The notes below the pieces were generated by a model. That model had not been told where the DNA came from. It made no database searches and saw only the letters and a list, made by a program, of their open reading frames with translations. Shown piece after piece: positions 24,938-35,744 of a DNA stretch of 44,732 nucleotides (position 1 is its first letter; the number at the start of each line of letters is the position of its first letter). The stretch is from Variovorax sp. (GTDB lineage Bacteria > Pseudomonadota > Gammaproteobacteria > Burkholderiales > Burkholderiaceae_C): contig JAGIAI010000071.1 of NCBI GenBank assembly GCA_017744935.1, positions 1 through 44,732 of the forward strand. The letters run 5' to 3'. The translations under genes and the position numbers were made by a program.

Positions 24938-25329
24938 TCTACGGCATCGGCACCGACATCTGCGATATCCGGCGCATCTCGGCGACCCTGGAGCGCCAGG
25001 GCGAGCGCTTTGCGCACAAGGTCCTGGGCGACGCCGAGTTCGCGGTCTGGCAGGCGCGCAGCGCTCGCTGGCCGAAGCGCGGGCTGCGCTATCTGGCGAC
25101 GCGCTTCTCGGCCAAGGAGGCCTTCAGCAAGGCGATCGGCCTCGGCATGCGGATGCCGATGAGCTGGCGCCTGTGCGAAATCATCAACCAGAAGAGCGGC
25201 AAGCCGGTGATCGTGCTGCACGGTGAACTCAAGGCCTGGTTTGAAGCACAAGGCCTGACGGCTCACGTGACCGTGACAGATGAAACCGACTACGCGGCCA
25301 GCTTCGTCGTGGTCGAGCGCAAAGAATGA
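24934..25329 (+). CDS. acpS: Holo-[acyl-carrier-protein] synthase (AcpS)
   Basis: Transfers 4'-phosphopantetheine from CoA to the serine of apo-ACP. The 131-residue protein has the metal ligands D8 (GIGTDICDI) and E62 (RFSAKEAFSKA). It begins with GTG inside the last pdxJ codons (GTGA overlap), as in the conserved pdxJ-acpS pair. Its likely substrate, AcpP, is encoded at 12024. Confidence 0.95.
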   Translation: MIYGIGTDICDIRRISATLERQGERFAHKVLGDAEFAVWQARSARWPKRGLRYLATRFSAKEAFSKAIGLGMRMPMSWRLCEIINQKSGKPVIVLHGELKAWFEAQGLTAHVTVTDETDYAASFVVVERKE

Positions 25330-26399
25330 ACCAGAACACCCCGCATGCCCCGCTGATCATTGATGTCGCGGGAGTCGAGCTGAACGCGGCAGACCGCCGC
25401 CGCCTCGCTGATCCGCTCATCGGCGGCGTGATCCATTTCGCCCGCAACTGGCGGGACCGCGCGCAAATGAGCGCGCTCAATGCCGAGATCAAGGCGATCC
25501 GGCCCGATATCCTGATCTGCGTGGACCACGAGGGCGGCCGGGTCCAGCGCTTCCGCACCGATGGCTTCACCCGGTTGCCTTCCATGCGAATCCTGGGCGA
25601 GCTTTGGATGAAGGATGCCCTGCGGGCGGCGCAAGTCGGGGTGGCCTGCGGGCATGTCCTGGCGGCCGAGCTTCGGGCCTGCGGCGTCGACTTCAGCTTC
25701 GCGCCAGTGCTTGACCTCGACTACGGCGAAAGCAGCGTGATCGGCGATCGCAGTTTTCATCGTGATCCACGCGTGGTCGCGGTGCTCGCTCGCAGCCTGA
25801 TGCATGGATTGCTGCAGGCCGGCATGCTCAACTGCGGCAAGCACTTTCCGGGGCACGGCTTCGTCAAGGCGGATTCGCATGTGGCGATCCCGGTCGATCG
25901 CCGCAGCCTCAAGGCAATCCTTGCGGACGATGCGCGGCCCTACGAATGGCTGGTCGGCTCGCTCTCGGCCGTGATGCCGGCGCATGTCATCTATCCCAAG
26001 ATCGATGCACGGCCCGCCGGTTTCTCCGCGAAGTGGCTGCAGGAGATTCTGCGAGGCAAGCTCGGATTCGAAGGTGCGGTGTTCAGCGACGACCTCAGCA
26101 TGGAAGCAGCGCGGCAGATCGATGGCGAGTCGCTCAGCTATGTCGATGCAGCGCTGGCCGCCTTGAATGCGGGCTGCGATCTGGCGCTGCTGTGCAACCA
26201 GAGCATTGGCGACGGCGCAGTGCTGGATCAGATGCTCGATAGCTTTGCCTCTGCAGGTCGCGACGGTCGATGGAAGCCGAACCCCACGAGCGAGGCGCGG
26301 CGCCGGGGCCTGTTGCCCAAGTCGCCGGCCGTCAGCTGGGATGAATTGATGCAGTCCTCGGCGTACCGCAGCGCCGTACGGATGCTTCCGAAGTCCTGA
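25326..26399 (+). CDS. nagZ: Beta-N-acetylhexosaminidase NagZ
   Basis: Cytoplasmic family-3 glycosidase of peptidoglycan recycling that removes GlcNAc from anhydro-muropeptides; its product can influence AmpR-type beta-lactamase control. The 357-residue protein has the mobile-loop motif KHFPGHG (172-178) with D183 and H185, and the nucleophile D255 in FSDDLSM. Its ATG overlaps the acpS stop. It converges tail to tail with the zinc-peptidase gene, with stops directly abutting (26399/26400), and no terminator is visible. Confidence 0.94.
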   Translation: MNQNTPHAPLIIDVAGVELNAADRRRLADPLIGGVIHFARNWRDRAQMSALNAEIKAIRPDILICVDHEGGRVQRFRTDGFTRLPSMRILGELWMKDALRAAQVGVACGHVLAAELRACGVDFSFAPVLDLDYGESSVIGDRSFHRDPRVVAVLARSLMHGLLQAGMLNCGKHFPGHGFVKADSHVAIPVDRRSLKAILADDARPYEWLVGSLSAVMPAHVIYPKIDARPAGFSAKWLQEILRGKLGFEGAVFSDDLSMEAARQIDGESLSYVDAALAALNAGCDLALLCNQSIGDGAVLDQMLDSFASAGRDGRWKPNPTSEARRRGLLPKSPAVSWDELMQSSAYRSAVRMLPKS

Positions 26400-26927
26400 C
26401 TACGGTTTCGGCTCGGGCGAGGTCGTGGCAGACCACAGGCGGTCGCCGCCACCGTCCAGGTGCGTCAGATACAGCCGCAGGTCGAACTCGAACTGGTGAT
26501 AGGCCGGCTCCATGTGCGCACAGAGCTGATAGAAGGCCTTGTCGTGCTCACGCACCTTGATGTGTGCCAGTTCGTGCACGACGATCATGCGCAGCCACTC
26601 GAGAGGGACCTCCTTGAACAGGCTCGCGACGCGAATCTCGCGCTTCGACTTGAGCCGGCTTCCCTGCACGCGCGAGACGGTCGTGTGCGTGCCGAGGGCG
26701 TTGCGGATCACGTGGAGCTTGCTGTCGAAAGCCACCTTCGAGAGCGGCTCGGCGTTGCGCAGGAATTCGTTCTTGAGCTCGTTCACGTAGTCGTAGAGCG
26801 CGCGATCCGTGCGGATGTCGTGCGCATCGCCGTAGCGTCCGCGCAGCAGAGCGGCCAGACGGTCCTGGGCGATGAGTTGCTCGACCTGGGCGCGCAGCGC
26901 CGCGGGATAAGCAGCGAGGTACTTCAT
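26400..26927 (-). CDS. YgjP-like metal-dependent peptidase (SprT/WSS1-type zincin)
   Basis: A 175-residue protein of the YgjP/DUF45 metallopeptidase family. The zinc site is H118-ELA-H122 in VVHELAHIKVREHDKAF, with H128 as probable third ligand, and the short C-terminal tail ends soon after YHQFEFDLRLY. The ATG at 26927 overlaps the Hsp70 stop by four bases, so it is probably translated from the same mRNA. The long frame upstream is a shadow of the Hsp70 gene. Proteolytic activity and substrate are unknown. Confidence 0.85.
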   Translation of the reverse strand: MKYLAAYPAALRAQVEQLIAQDRLAALLRGRYGDAHDIRTDRALYDYVNELKNEFLRNAEPLSKVAFDSKLHVIRNALGTHTTVSRVQGSRLKSKREIRVASLFKEVPLEWLRMIVVHELAHIKVREHDKAFYQLCAHMEPAYHQFEFDLRLYLTHLDGGGDRLWSATTSPEPKP

Positions 26928-28197
26928 GCCGGCCGGGGCGTCCGAGTGCCCACGGCCGTGTAGGCGAGGCCGGCCGCAACGCCACCGAAGAAGTCGCCTT
27001 CGACGATCCTCGCGCTGGGGAATGCGGAAGCCAGCGCCTGCTGGAACGGACGCAGCGCCGAAGAACCGCCCGTCAGATAGATCGCATCCAGCCCATCGTT
27101 GCCGAGCGCGGCCAACCGCACACACTCGTGGGCGCAGGCAATCACGCGCTCCAGCAGCGGGCGGAGATGTCGCGCCATGCCGTCGGCGGTGAGTGCGACG
27201 GCGAGATCGCGCTCGCCGCACGAGAGGTCGATCGACGCGTCGGCGTTCGTCGTCGAGGCACGGATCTTCGCAGCTTCGACTTCGCTGGCGACCCGATGTC
27301 CTTCGCGGTTCAAAAGCACATTCATCAGCCGATCGTGCAGTCGGGTGTCGGCGTAGCCGGTGCGCAGTTCCTGCACCTGGCGAACCGCTTTGGGCGCATA
27401 CAGCCAGTTGATCAGATGCCACGACGAGAGGTCGAAGAACGTCCTGCTCGGCACCTCGCGCCCCTGCGGGCCGATGTGGCGGAATCCGAACTCCGGCATC
27501 GCGCATTCGAGGCTGAGTCGCTGGTCGTAATCCGTGCCGCCGATATGCACACCGGTCGTGGCGAGCACGTCCCCAGCGCGGTCGCCAGCTTGGCTGCGCA
27601 AAGGATCGAGGCGTACCACCGTGAAGTCCGACGTGCCGCCGCCGATATCAACGATCAGCACGAGCGATTCTTTCTCGACGCGCCGCTCGTAGTCGAATGC
27701 GGCGGCAATGGGCTCGTACTGGAAGCTGACCTCGCCAAACCCCGCGCTTCGGGCGGCGCGGCGAAGCGTTTCTTCGGCCTGCCGGTCGCGCGCCTCGTCA
27801 TCGTCGACGAAATGAACCGGACGGCCGATCACGACGCGGCCCGGCTGGGAACCCAGTTGCGCGCGCGCACGGCTGCCCAGCTCGGTGAGGAATAGGGTGA
27901 TGATGTCCTCGAACCCGATCCGTCCCCCGAAGACCTCGGTCTGCTCCTGCATCAACGAACTGCCGAGCAGGCTCTTGAGCGATCGCATCAGCCGGCCTTC
28001 GACACCAGCCAGGTAGAGCGAGATCGCGTCGCGACCAAAGTGCGTGGTGCGATCCTCGGCGTTGAAGAAGATCGCGGTCGGAATGGTGGTCGCGGTGCCT
28101 TCGAGCGGCAGGGCCCGTGCGAATCCGTCGTCGGCCACAAAGGCAACGGCGGAATTCGAGGTACCGAAGTCGATGCCGATTGCCGGCACGTGCGCGC

Positions 28198-28201
<4 letters not shown>
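26924..28201 (-). CDS. YegD-like Hsp70-family protein (ATPase domain only)
   Basis: A 425-residue actin/Hsp70-fold protein. Phosphate-1 motif GIDFGTSNSAVAF is at residues 9-21, phosphate-2 IVDIGGGTSDF at 183-193 and the adenosine motif LTGGSSALRP near 385. The C-terminal peptide-binding domain of DnaK is absent, as in E. coli YegD (450 residues). Without that domain it is unlikely to be a classical chaperone. Start and stop both overlap neighbours (lysS and the zincin) by four bases, suggesting a tightly coupled three-gene unit. Confidence 0.9.
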
Positions 28202-29760
<1,559 letters not shown>

Positions 29761-29800
29761 GGCTGGGTGTTGGCGCTGTCGATATCGAGCGCAACCCGCC

Positions 29801-29806
29801 ATTTTA
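29801..29806 (-). promoter_or_regulatory. Possible -10 box of a lysS promoter
   Basis: Read on the minus strand this is TAAAAT, about 40 bp before the lysS ATG in the 122-bp gap behind the LON-domain gene. The -35 is weak. The gap also contains an AT-richer segment near 29850-29882 but no terminator for the LON gene. Confidence 0.3.
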
Positions 29807-29882
29807 GCCGCGCGGAGCCTTCAAAGGACCGCCGTCCGACCGGCATCAATAGTGGGTCGCTTGCTATCGAATTCGTAGCGAG

Positions 29883-30530
29883 CTACTTGGCGATGCCGGT
29901 GCGTGCCAGCAGATCGCCGACGAGCTCGAGCCGCATCAACGGGCTATCGAGTTCCATCAGACGCTGCTTGAGTTCGGGCTGTGCCGGCAGAAGCTCGCAC
30001 CAGCGATTGGCAACCCAGCCGCAATCGTCGAACTGATAGGGCTCGATGATGGGCAGGCGAAGACCCGCAACATCCTGTTGGCGACGGCGCTCTTCCAGCG
30101 TTTCGACCACGCGACGCAATGCGTCGGACACATGCTTCAAGTCCGCAGGGACTGCCAGCTGAACATCGCCGGCAATGACCTCCACTTGGGCGGTCCACAG
30201 CCCATGCTTCTGCAATTCGCTCGAATGAACACGGAAGCGCTGCGTGCCGGTGCATTCGATCTGCATCAGTCCGGCCTGTGGTGAATCCAGTTCGCGAATG
30301 CTCGCGAGCGTGCCGATGGTCGCGAAGGCTTCCGCTCGAGCCCCGGCTTTGCGCACTTCCGAACCCTGTGTGAGGCACACGACACCGAAGGGCTCGCCGC
30401 TCTTGTGGCATTTGCCGATCATGTCGAGATAGCGCACCTCGAAGATCCGCAGCGGCAGGAAGCCACCTGGAAACAGCACCGTGCCGAGCGGAAACAAGGG
30501 GATCGGTCGCAGAGGGGTTTGTGTCGTCAT
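29883..30530 (-). CDS. Stand-alone LON substrate-binding domain protein
   Basis: A 215-residue protein consisting of the N-terminal (PUA-like) domain of Lon protease without ATPase or protease domains. PLFPLGTVLFPGGFLPLRIFEVRYLDM is the characteristic beginning, and VCLTQGSEV and IECTGTQRFRV follow. Such solitary LON-domain proteins are common in proteobacteria and their role is not established. It is divergent from the YggT gene, with 51 bp between the starts. Confidence 0.88.
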   Translation of the reverse strand: MTTQTPLRPIPLFPLGTVLFPGGFLPLRIFEVRYLDMIGKCHKSGEPFGVVCLTQGSEVRKAGARAEAFATIGTLASIRELDSPQAGLMQIECTGTQRFRVHSSELQKHGLWTAQVEVIAGDVQLAVPADLKHVSDALRRVVETLEERRRQQDVAGLRLPIIEPYQFDDCGWVANRWCELLPAQPELKQRLMELDSPLMRLELVGDLLARTGIAK

Positions 30531-30581
30531 CGGTGAACCTTGGCGTGGCTATCATCGCATTCCGCTCACGACCTCGCGCCC

Positions 30582-31142
30582 ATGTTCTATCAGATCCCAT
30601 CGTTCCTGCTCGACGTGATCGTCGGCCTTCTGGGTGGCGCTTGCCTGTTGCGCCTCTACATGCAGTACCACCGTGTGCCGTTCGGCAATCCGCTGGGCCG
30701 CTTCGTGTTTGCAGTCACCGACTGGATCGTGTTGCCGCTGCGGCGGGTCGTGCCATCGGTCAAGCGCTGGGACCTTGCGAGCGGCGTGGCTGCGTGGCTG
30801 CTCGTGCTGGTCAAGTTCGTGCTGCTGGGGCTGCTTCTTGGCGGACTCGGTCGGTGGACGATCCTTCCCCTTGTCTCGCTGATCGGGTTGCTCCAGCTCG
30901 CGGTGTCGGGGCTCACCGCGCTGCTGATCGTCTATGCGATTCTTTCCTGGGTGCCGAGCGCGTCGTCCATGCTGCACGACCTGATTGCTCGCCTGGCGGA
31001 GCCGCTGGTGCGGCCGCTGCGCCGGGTCATTCCACCGGTGGGCGGCGTCGACCTGTCGGCGCTCGTCGCGATCGTGCTGCTTCAGGTCGGCGCCATCATC
31101 CTTGGCAGCATGATGGGCTCGGTCTTCACCCTCGGCCGCTGA
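30582..31142 (+). CDS. YggT family integral membrane protein
   Basis: A 186-residue protein with two copies of the YggT module: a hydrophobic helix pair followed by a PL.R..R..P motif (WIVLPLRRVVPSVKRWDLA and EPLVRPLRRVIPPVGGVDLS). Four or more membrane helices are visible. YggT proteins are linked to osmotic/ion stress and, in some bacteria, to division; no specific role can be given here. The ATG at 30582 is preferred because it directly precedes the conserved first repeat. Confidence 0.88.
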   Translation: MFYQIPSFLLDVIVGLLGGACLLRLYMQYHRVPFGNPLGRFVFAVTDWIVLPLRRVVPSVKRWDLASGVAAWLLVLVKFVLLGLLLGGLGRWTILPLVSLIGLLQLAVSGLTALLIVYAILSWVPSASSMLHDLIARLAEPLVRPLRRVIPPVGGVDLSALVAIVLLQVGAIILGSMMGSVFTLGR

Positions 31143-31148
31143 GGGCCG

Positions 31149-32021
31149 TCAGAGCACGGCGTCCGCTGGCTGGCGAAGCAGCATCGCCAGCGTGTTCGCA
31201 ATGGTCTTGCGCAATTCGCGCCGATCGCAGATGAAGTCGACCGCGCCCTTGGTCTGCAGGAACTCGGCGCGCTGGAAACCTTCCGGCAGCGTCACGCGCA
31301 CGGTCGATTCGATGACTCGCGGACCGGCGAAGCCGATGAGTGCCTTGGGCTCGGCGATCACCACGTCGCCCACGAACGCGAAGCCTGCACTCACACCGCC
31401 CATGGTCGGGTCGGTCAGAACGCTGATGTAGGGCAGACCCTTCTTCGCGAGATGCGTGAGCGCAGCGTTGGTCTTCGCCATCTGCATCAGCGATAGCAGG
31501 CCTTCCTGCATGCGCGCACCGCCGGTGGCCGTAAAGCAGATGAATGGCACCTTCTGCTCGATCGCGGTTTCGACGCCGCGCACGAAGCGTTCGCCGACCA
31601 CGCTGCCCATGCTGCCGCCCATGAAGTCGAACTCGAAGCAGGCGACCACCACGTTGATGCTGTGGACCGAGCCGCCCATCACCACCAGGGCATCGGTCTC
31701 ACCGGTGTTCTCCAGCGCTTCCTTGAGTCGCTCGGGGTACTTGCGGCTGTCCTTGAACTTGAGGGCGTCGACCGGCAGCACTTCCTGGCCGAGCTCGTAG
31801 CGACCTTCGGCGTCCAGGAAGGCGTCGAGACGCGCGCGCGCGCTGATGCGGTGATGGTGGCCGCAGCTCGGACACACATTCTGGTTGTGCTCGAGGTCGG
31901 TCTTGTAGAGCACCGTTTCGCAGCTCGGGCACTTGATCCAGAGGCCTTCGGGCATCTGGCGGCGCTCGCTCGGGTCGGTCGGTGCGATTTTTGGGGGGAG
32001 AAGTTTCTCAAGCCAGCTCAT
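31149..32021 (-). CDS. accD: Acetyl-CoA carboxylase carboxyltransferase subunit beta
   Basis: Forms malonyl-CoA together with AccA, the committed step of fatty-acid synthesis. The 290-residue protein has the N-terminal zinc finger C31-x2-C34...C50-x2-C53, followed by the crotonase-fold carboxyltransferase domain with FTATGGARMQEG and TDPTMGGVSAGFAFVGDV. AAGGAG precedes the ATG. It ends the leu-asd-fimV-truA-trp block and converges on yggT 6 bp away. Confidence 0.97.
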   Translation of the reverse strand: MSWLEKLLPPKIAPTDPSERRQMPEGLWIKCPSCETVLYKTDLEHNQNVCPSCGHHHRISARARLDAFLDAEGRYELGQEVLPVDALKFKDSRKYPERLKEALENTGETDALVVMGGSVHSINVVVACFEFDFMGGSMGSVVGERFVRGVETAIEQKVPFICFTATGGARMQEGLLSLMQMAKTNAALTHLAKKGLPYISVLTDPTMGGVSAGFAFVGDVVIAEPKALIGFAGPRVIESTVRVTLPEGFQRAEFLQTKGAVDFICDRRELRKTIANTLAMLLRQPADAVL

Positions 32022-32045
32022 GGGGGCTCCTTGTGGTGGCGGCGA

Positions 32046-32887
32046 TTATCGGCCAGCCGGGCTGCCGGCGGTCGTGGCGGGCAGGGTGTCGAGCGCCTGC
32101 CGGATTCCGGCCAGGAAATCGCGCACCCGAGGCACCACCGCATCGCGCGGTTGATCTTCGATCAGTTGAATGATCCGCGTGCCAATCACGACGGCATCCG
32201 CGGATGCGCCGATCGCCTTGGCGGTCTGCGCGTCGCGAATGCCGAAGCCGACCCCGACAGGCAACTGCACGTGCTCGCGGATGCGAGGAATCATCCGGCT
32301 CACCGCTTCGGTATCGAGATGCCCCGCGCCCGTCACGCCCTTCAGTGACACGTAGTACACGTAGCCCGTGGCGATAAGGCCGACTTGCGCCATGCGATCG
32401 GGAGTGCTGGTCGGTGCGAGCAGGAAGATGAGGTCGATGCCCTTCGACTTGAGTTCGGCGGCGAAGGTCTCGCACTCTTCCGGCGGATAGTCCACCACCA
32501 GCAAACCATCGACGCCCGCGGCTGCCGCGTCGCGGATGAAGCTGCCCTTGCCGTGGACGATGTCGTAGCGCTCGACTGGGTTCGCGTAGCCCATCAGAAC
32601 GACGGGCGTGCGCTGATCCTTCAGACGGAACGAGGCGACGATCCCGAGCACCTGCTTCATGCCGACGCCCAGCGCCAAGGCTGCTTCGCCGGCTCGCTGG
32701 ATCACCGGACCGTCTGCCATCGGATCGGAGAAGGGCACGCCGAGCTCGATCACGTCGGCACCGGCCTCGACCATCCCGTGCATCAGGTCAGGTGTGACGT
32801 CGGCATAGGGGAAGCCGGCGGTGACGTAAGGAATCAGCGCCTTGCGGCCCGCCTTCTGCAGGGCTTCGAAGGTGGCGGCGATGCGGC

Positions 32888-32891
<4 letters not shown>
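32046..32891 (-). CDS. trpA: Tryptophan synthase alpha chain
   Basis: Cleaves indole-3-glycerol phosphate to indole and glyceraldehyde 3-phosphate. The 281-residue TIM barrel has the two catalytic acids at the same numbers as in Salmonella: E49 (IELGVPFSDPMADGP) and D60. The ATG overlaps the trpB stop by four bases, matching the tight coupling of the two subunits that channel indole. Confidence 0.97.
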
Positions 32892-34165
<1,274 letters not shown>

Positions 34166-34220
34166 GATCTCGATCGGTGGGCCGGCGCCCGGTCGATCGA
34201 GGCGGGCAGCCGGCTGCAAA

Positions 34221-34910
34221 CTAGGAGGAGGCATCGGCCGCACGTACGGCGGCCACGAAGTCGCGAATCCTGGCGGCGTCCTTGATGCCCTTGGAGGCCT
34301 CGACGCCCGAACTCACGTCAACGGACAGCGATTTGCATCGCGCCCGGAGCTGACGAATGCCATCGCCCACGTTTGCAGGTGTGAGCCCACCACTCAAGAC
34401 GAGGTGAGCGTCGACGGCGGGTGGTAGGAGTGACCAATCGAATGCCTTGCCGCCACCGCCATAGGCTTCGACATGAGCGTCGAGCAGGATGGCCTGGGCG
34501 CGGGAGTAATCGGACGCGTATTTTACGAGGTCGAAGCCCGCGCCGGCTGCGCCCAGCGGAATCCGGGCCGCGCGCAGGTAGCGATATGTGCCATTGCCCG
34601 CGCGTTCCCAGCATTGCGCCGGCGATTCGTCGCCGTGGAATTGGGCCATCGAACCCGCCACGGAAGATAGCGCCGTCACGCTGTGTGCAGCATCTTCGTT
34701 GACGAACAGCAGCACCGGAGAAACGAAAGGGGGAAGGCGCGAGGCGAGTTCGGCTGCGCGTTCGACCGTTACCGCGCGCGGACTTGCCGGGTAAAGGACG
34801 AAACCGATGGCGTCCGCGCCGGCTTCAACAGCGGCATCGACGTCCTCCTCCCGCGTGAGTCCGCAAATCTTGATCCGGGTGCGGGCTGCGAGCGGTGGGG
34901 TGGCGTTCAT
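34221..34910 (-). CDS. trpF: Phosphoribosylanthranilate isomerase
   Basis: Amadori rearrangement in tryptophan synthesis. The 229-residue monofunctional TrpF has the general base C16 in KICGLT, FVLYPASPR, the QFHG segment and the C-terminal LSGGLTPANV and VDVSSGVE with the catalytic acid. Its ATG overlaps the truA stop by four bases. It is not fused to trpC, unlike in E. coli. Confidence 0.95.
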   Translation of the reverse strand: MNATPPLAARTRIKICGLTREEDVDAAVEAGADAIGFVLYPASPRAVTVERAAELASRLPPFVSPVLLFVNEDAAHSVTALSSVAGSMAQFHGDESPAQCWERAGNGTYRYLRAARIPLGAAGAGFDLVKYASDYSRAQAILLDAHVEAYGGGGKAFDWSLLPPAVDAHLVLSGGLTPANVGDGIRQLRARCKSLSVDVSSGVEASKGIKDAARIRDFVAAVRAADASS

Positions 34911-35719
34911 GGCGGGCCATCATACGCAGCGCCTCCGCCTTCGATGGTTGCCTCTGGCGGTAGACCCCATTCGGCAGCGTACAACGGCCCCAGGAAGTAC
35001 AGGCCGTTCGGCGAAAAGGTTGGCGCGGCCGCCAGCCGGCTGCGTGCTTCGAGGACTTCGCGCATCCACTCCGGTCGTTCTTTGCCTTGGCCGATGCGAA
35101 CGAGGCAGCCCATGATGTTTCGGATCATGTGGTGCAGGAACGCATCCGCCTCGAACTCGACGTGCCAGCGGCAGCGCTCCGTGTCGCCGTGCCGGCTGAT
35201 CGCGATGCGCCGCATCTCCTTGACCGGCGAAAGCGCCTGGCAGGCCGAGGCTCGGAAGGAGCTGAAGTCATGGCGTCCCAGCAGCATCCCCGCGGCGGCG
35301 CGCATGGCCTCGCCATCCAGCACATACATCGACCAACCTACTCTGCCTGCTTCGAGGCTCGGCCGAACCGGCGATTGCGAAAGAACGTAGACGTAGCGGC
35401 GGGTCAGCGCGCTCGCGCGGCAATGGAACTGCTCGGGCACCGGTTGCGCCCACTGGACCGCGATGTCGTCGGGGAGGAAGCTGTTGGTCCCGCGCACCCA
35501 GGAGAAGGGAGGGCGCACGGCGGTGGTGTCGAAGTGCACCACCTGCATTAGTGCGTGGACGCCGGAATCGGTGCGACCGGCGCAGAGCGTGGAAATCGGC
35601 TGGTCGGCGAACTTCGACAGGGCTGATTCGAGCTTGTCCTGGACGGTTCGGCCAGAAGGCTGACTTTGCCAGCCGTCGTAGGCCTGGCCGTTGTAGCGGA
35701 TGCCGAGGGCCAGCCTCAC
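34907..35719 (-). CDS. truA: tRNA pseudouridine(38-40) synthase TruA
   Basis: Modifies U38-40 in the anticodon arm. The 270-residue protein carries the catalytic D51 in CAGRTDSGVHA and the FLHHMIRNIMGCLVRIGQGK segment near the C-terminus. The fimV-truA-trpF order is conserved in many beta- and gammaproteobacteria. It follows fimV by 25 bp. Confidence 0.96.
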   Translation of the reverse strand: MRLALGIRYNGQAYDGWQSQPSGRTVQDKLESALSKFADQPISTLCAGRTDSGVHALMQVVHFDTTAVRPPFSWVRGTNSFLPDDIAVQWAQPVPEQFHCRASALTRRYVYVLSQSPVRPSLEAGRVGWSMYVLDGEAMRAAAGMLLGRHDFSSFRASACQALSPVKEMRRIAISRHGDTERCRWHVEFEADAFLHHMIRNIMGCLVRIGQGKERPEWMREVLEARSRLAAAPTFSPNGLYFLGPLYAAEWGLPPEATIEGGGAAYDGPP

Positions 35720-35744
35720 GACAGCATGGCAGCCCGTGGGCTGC

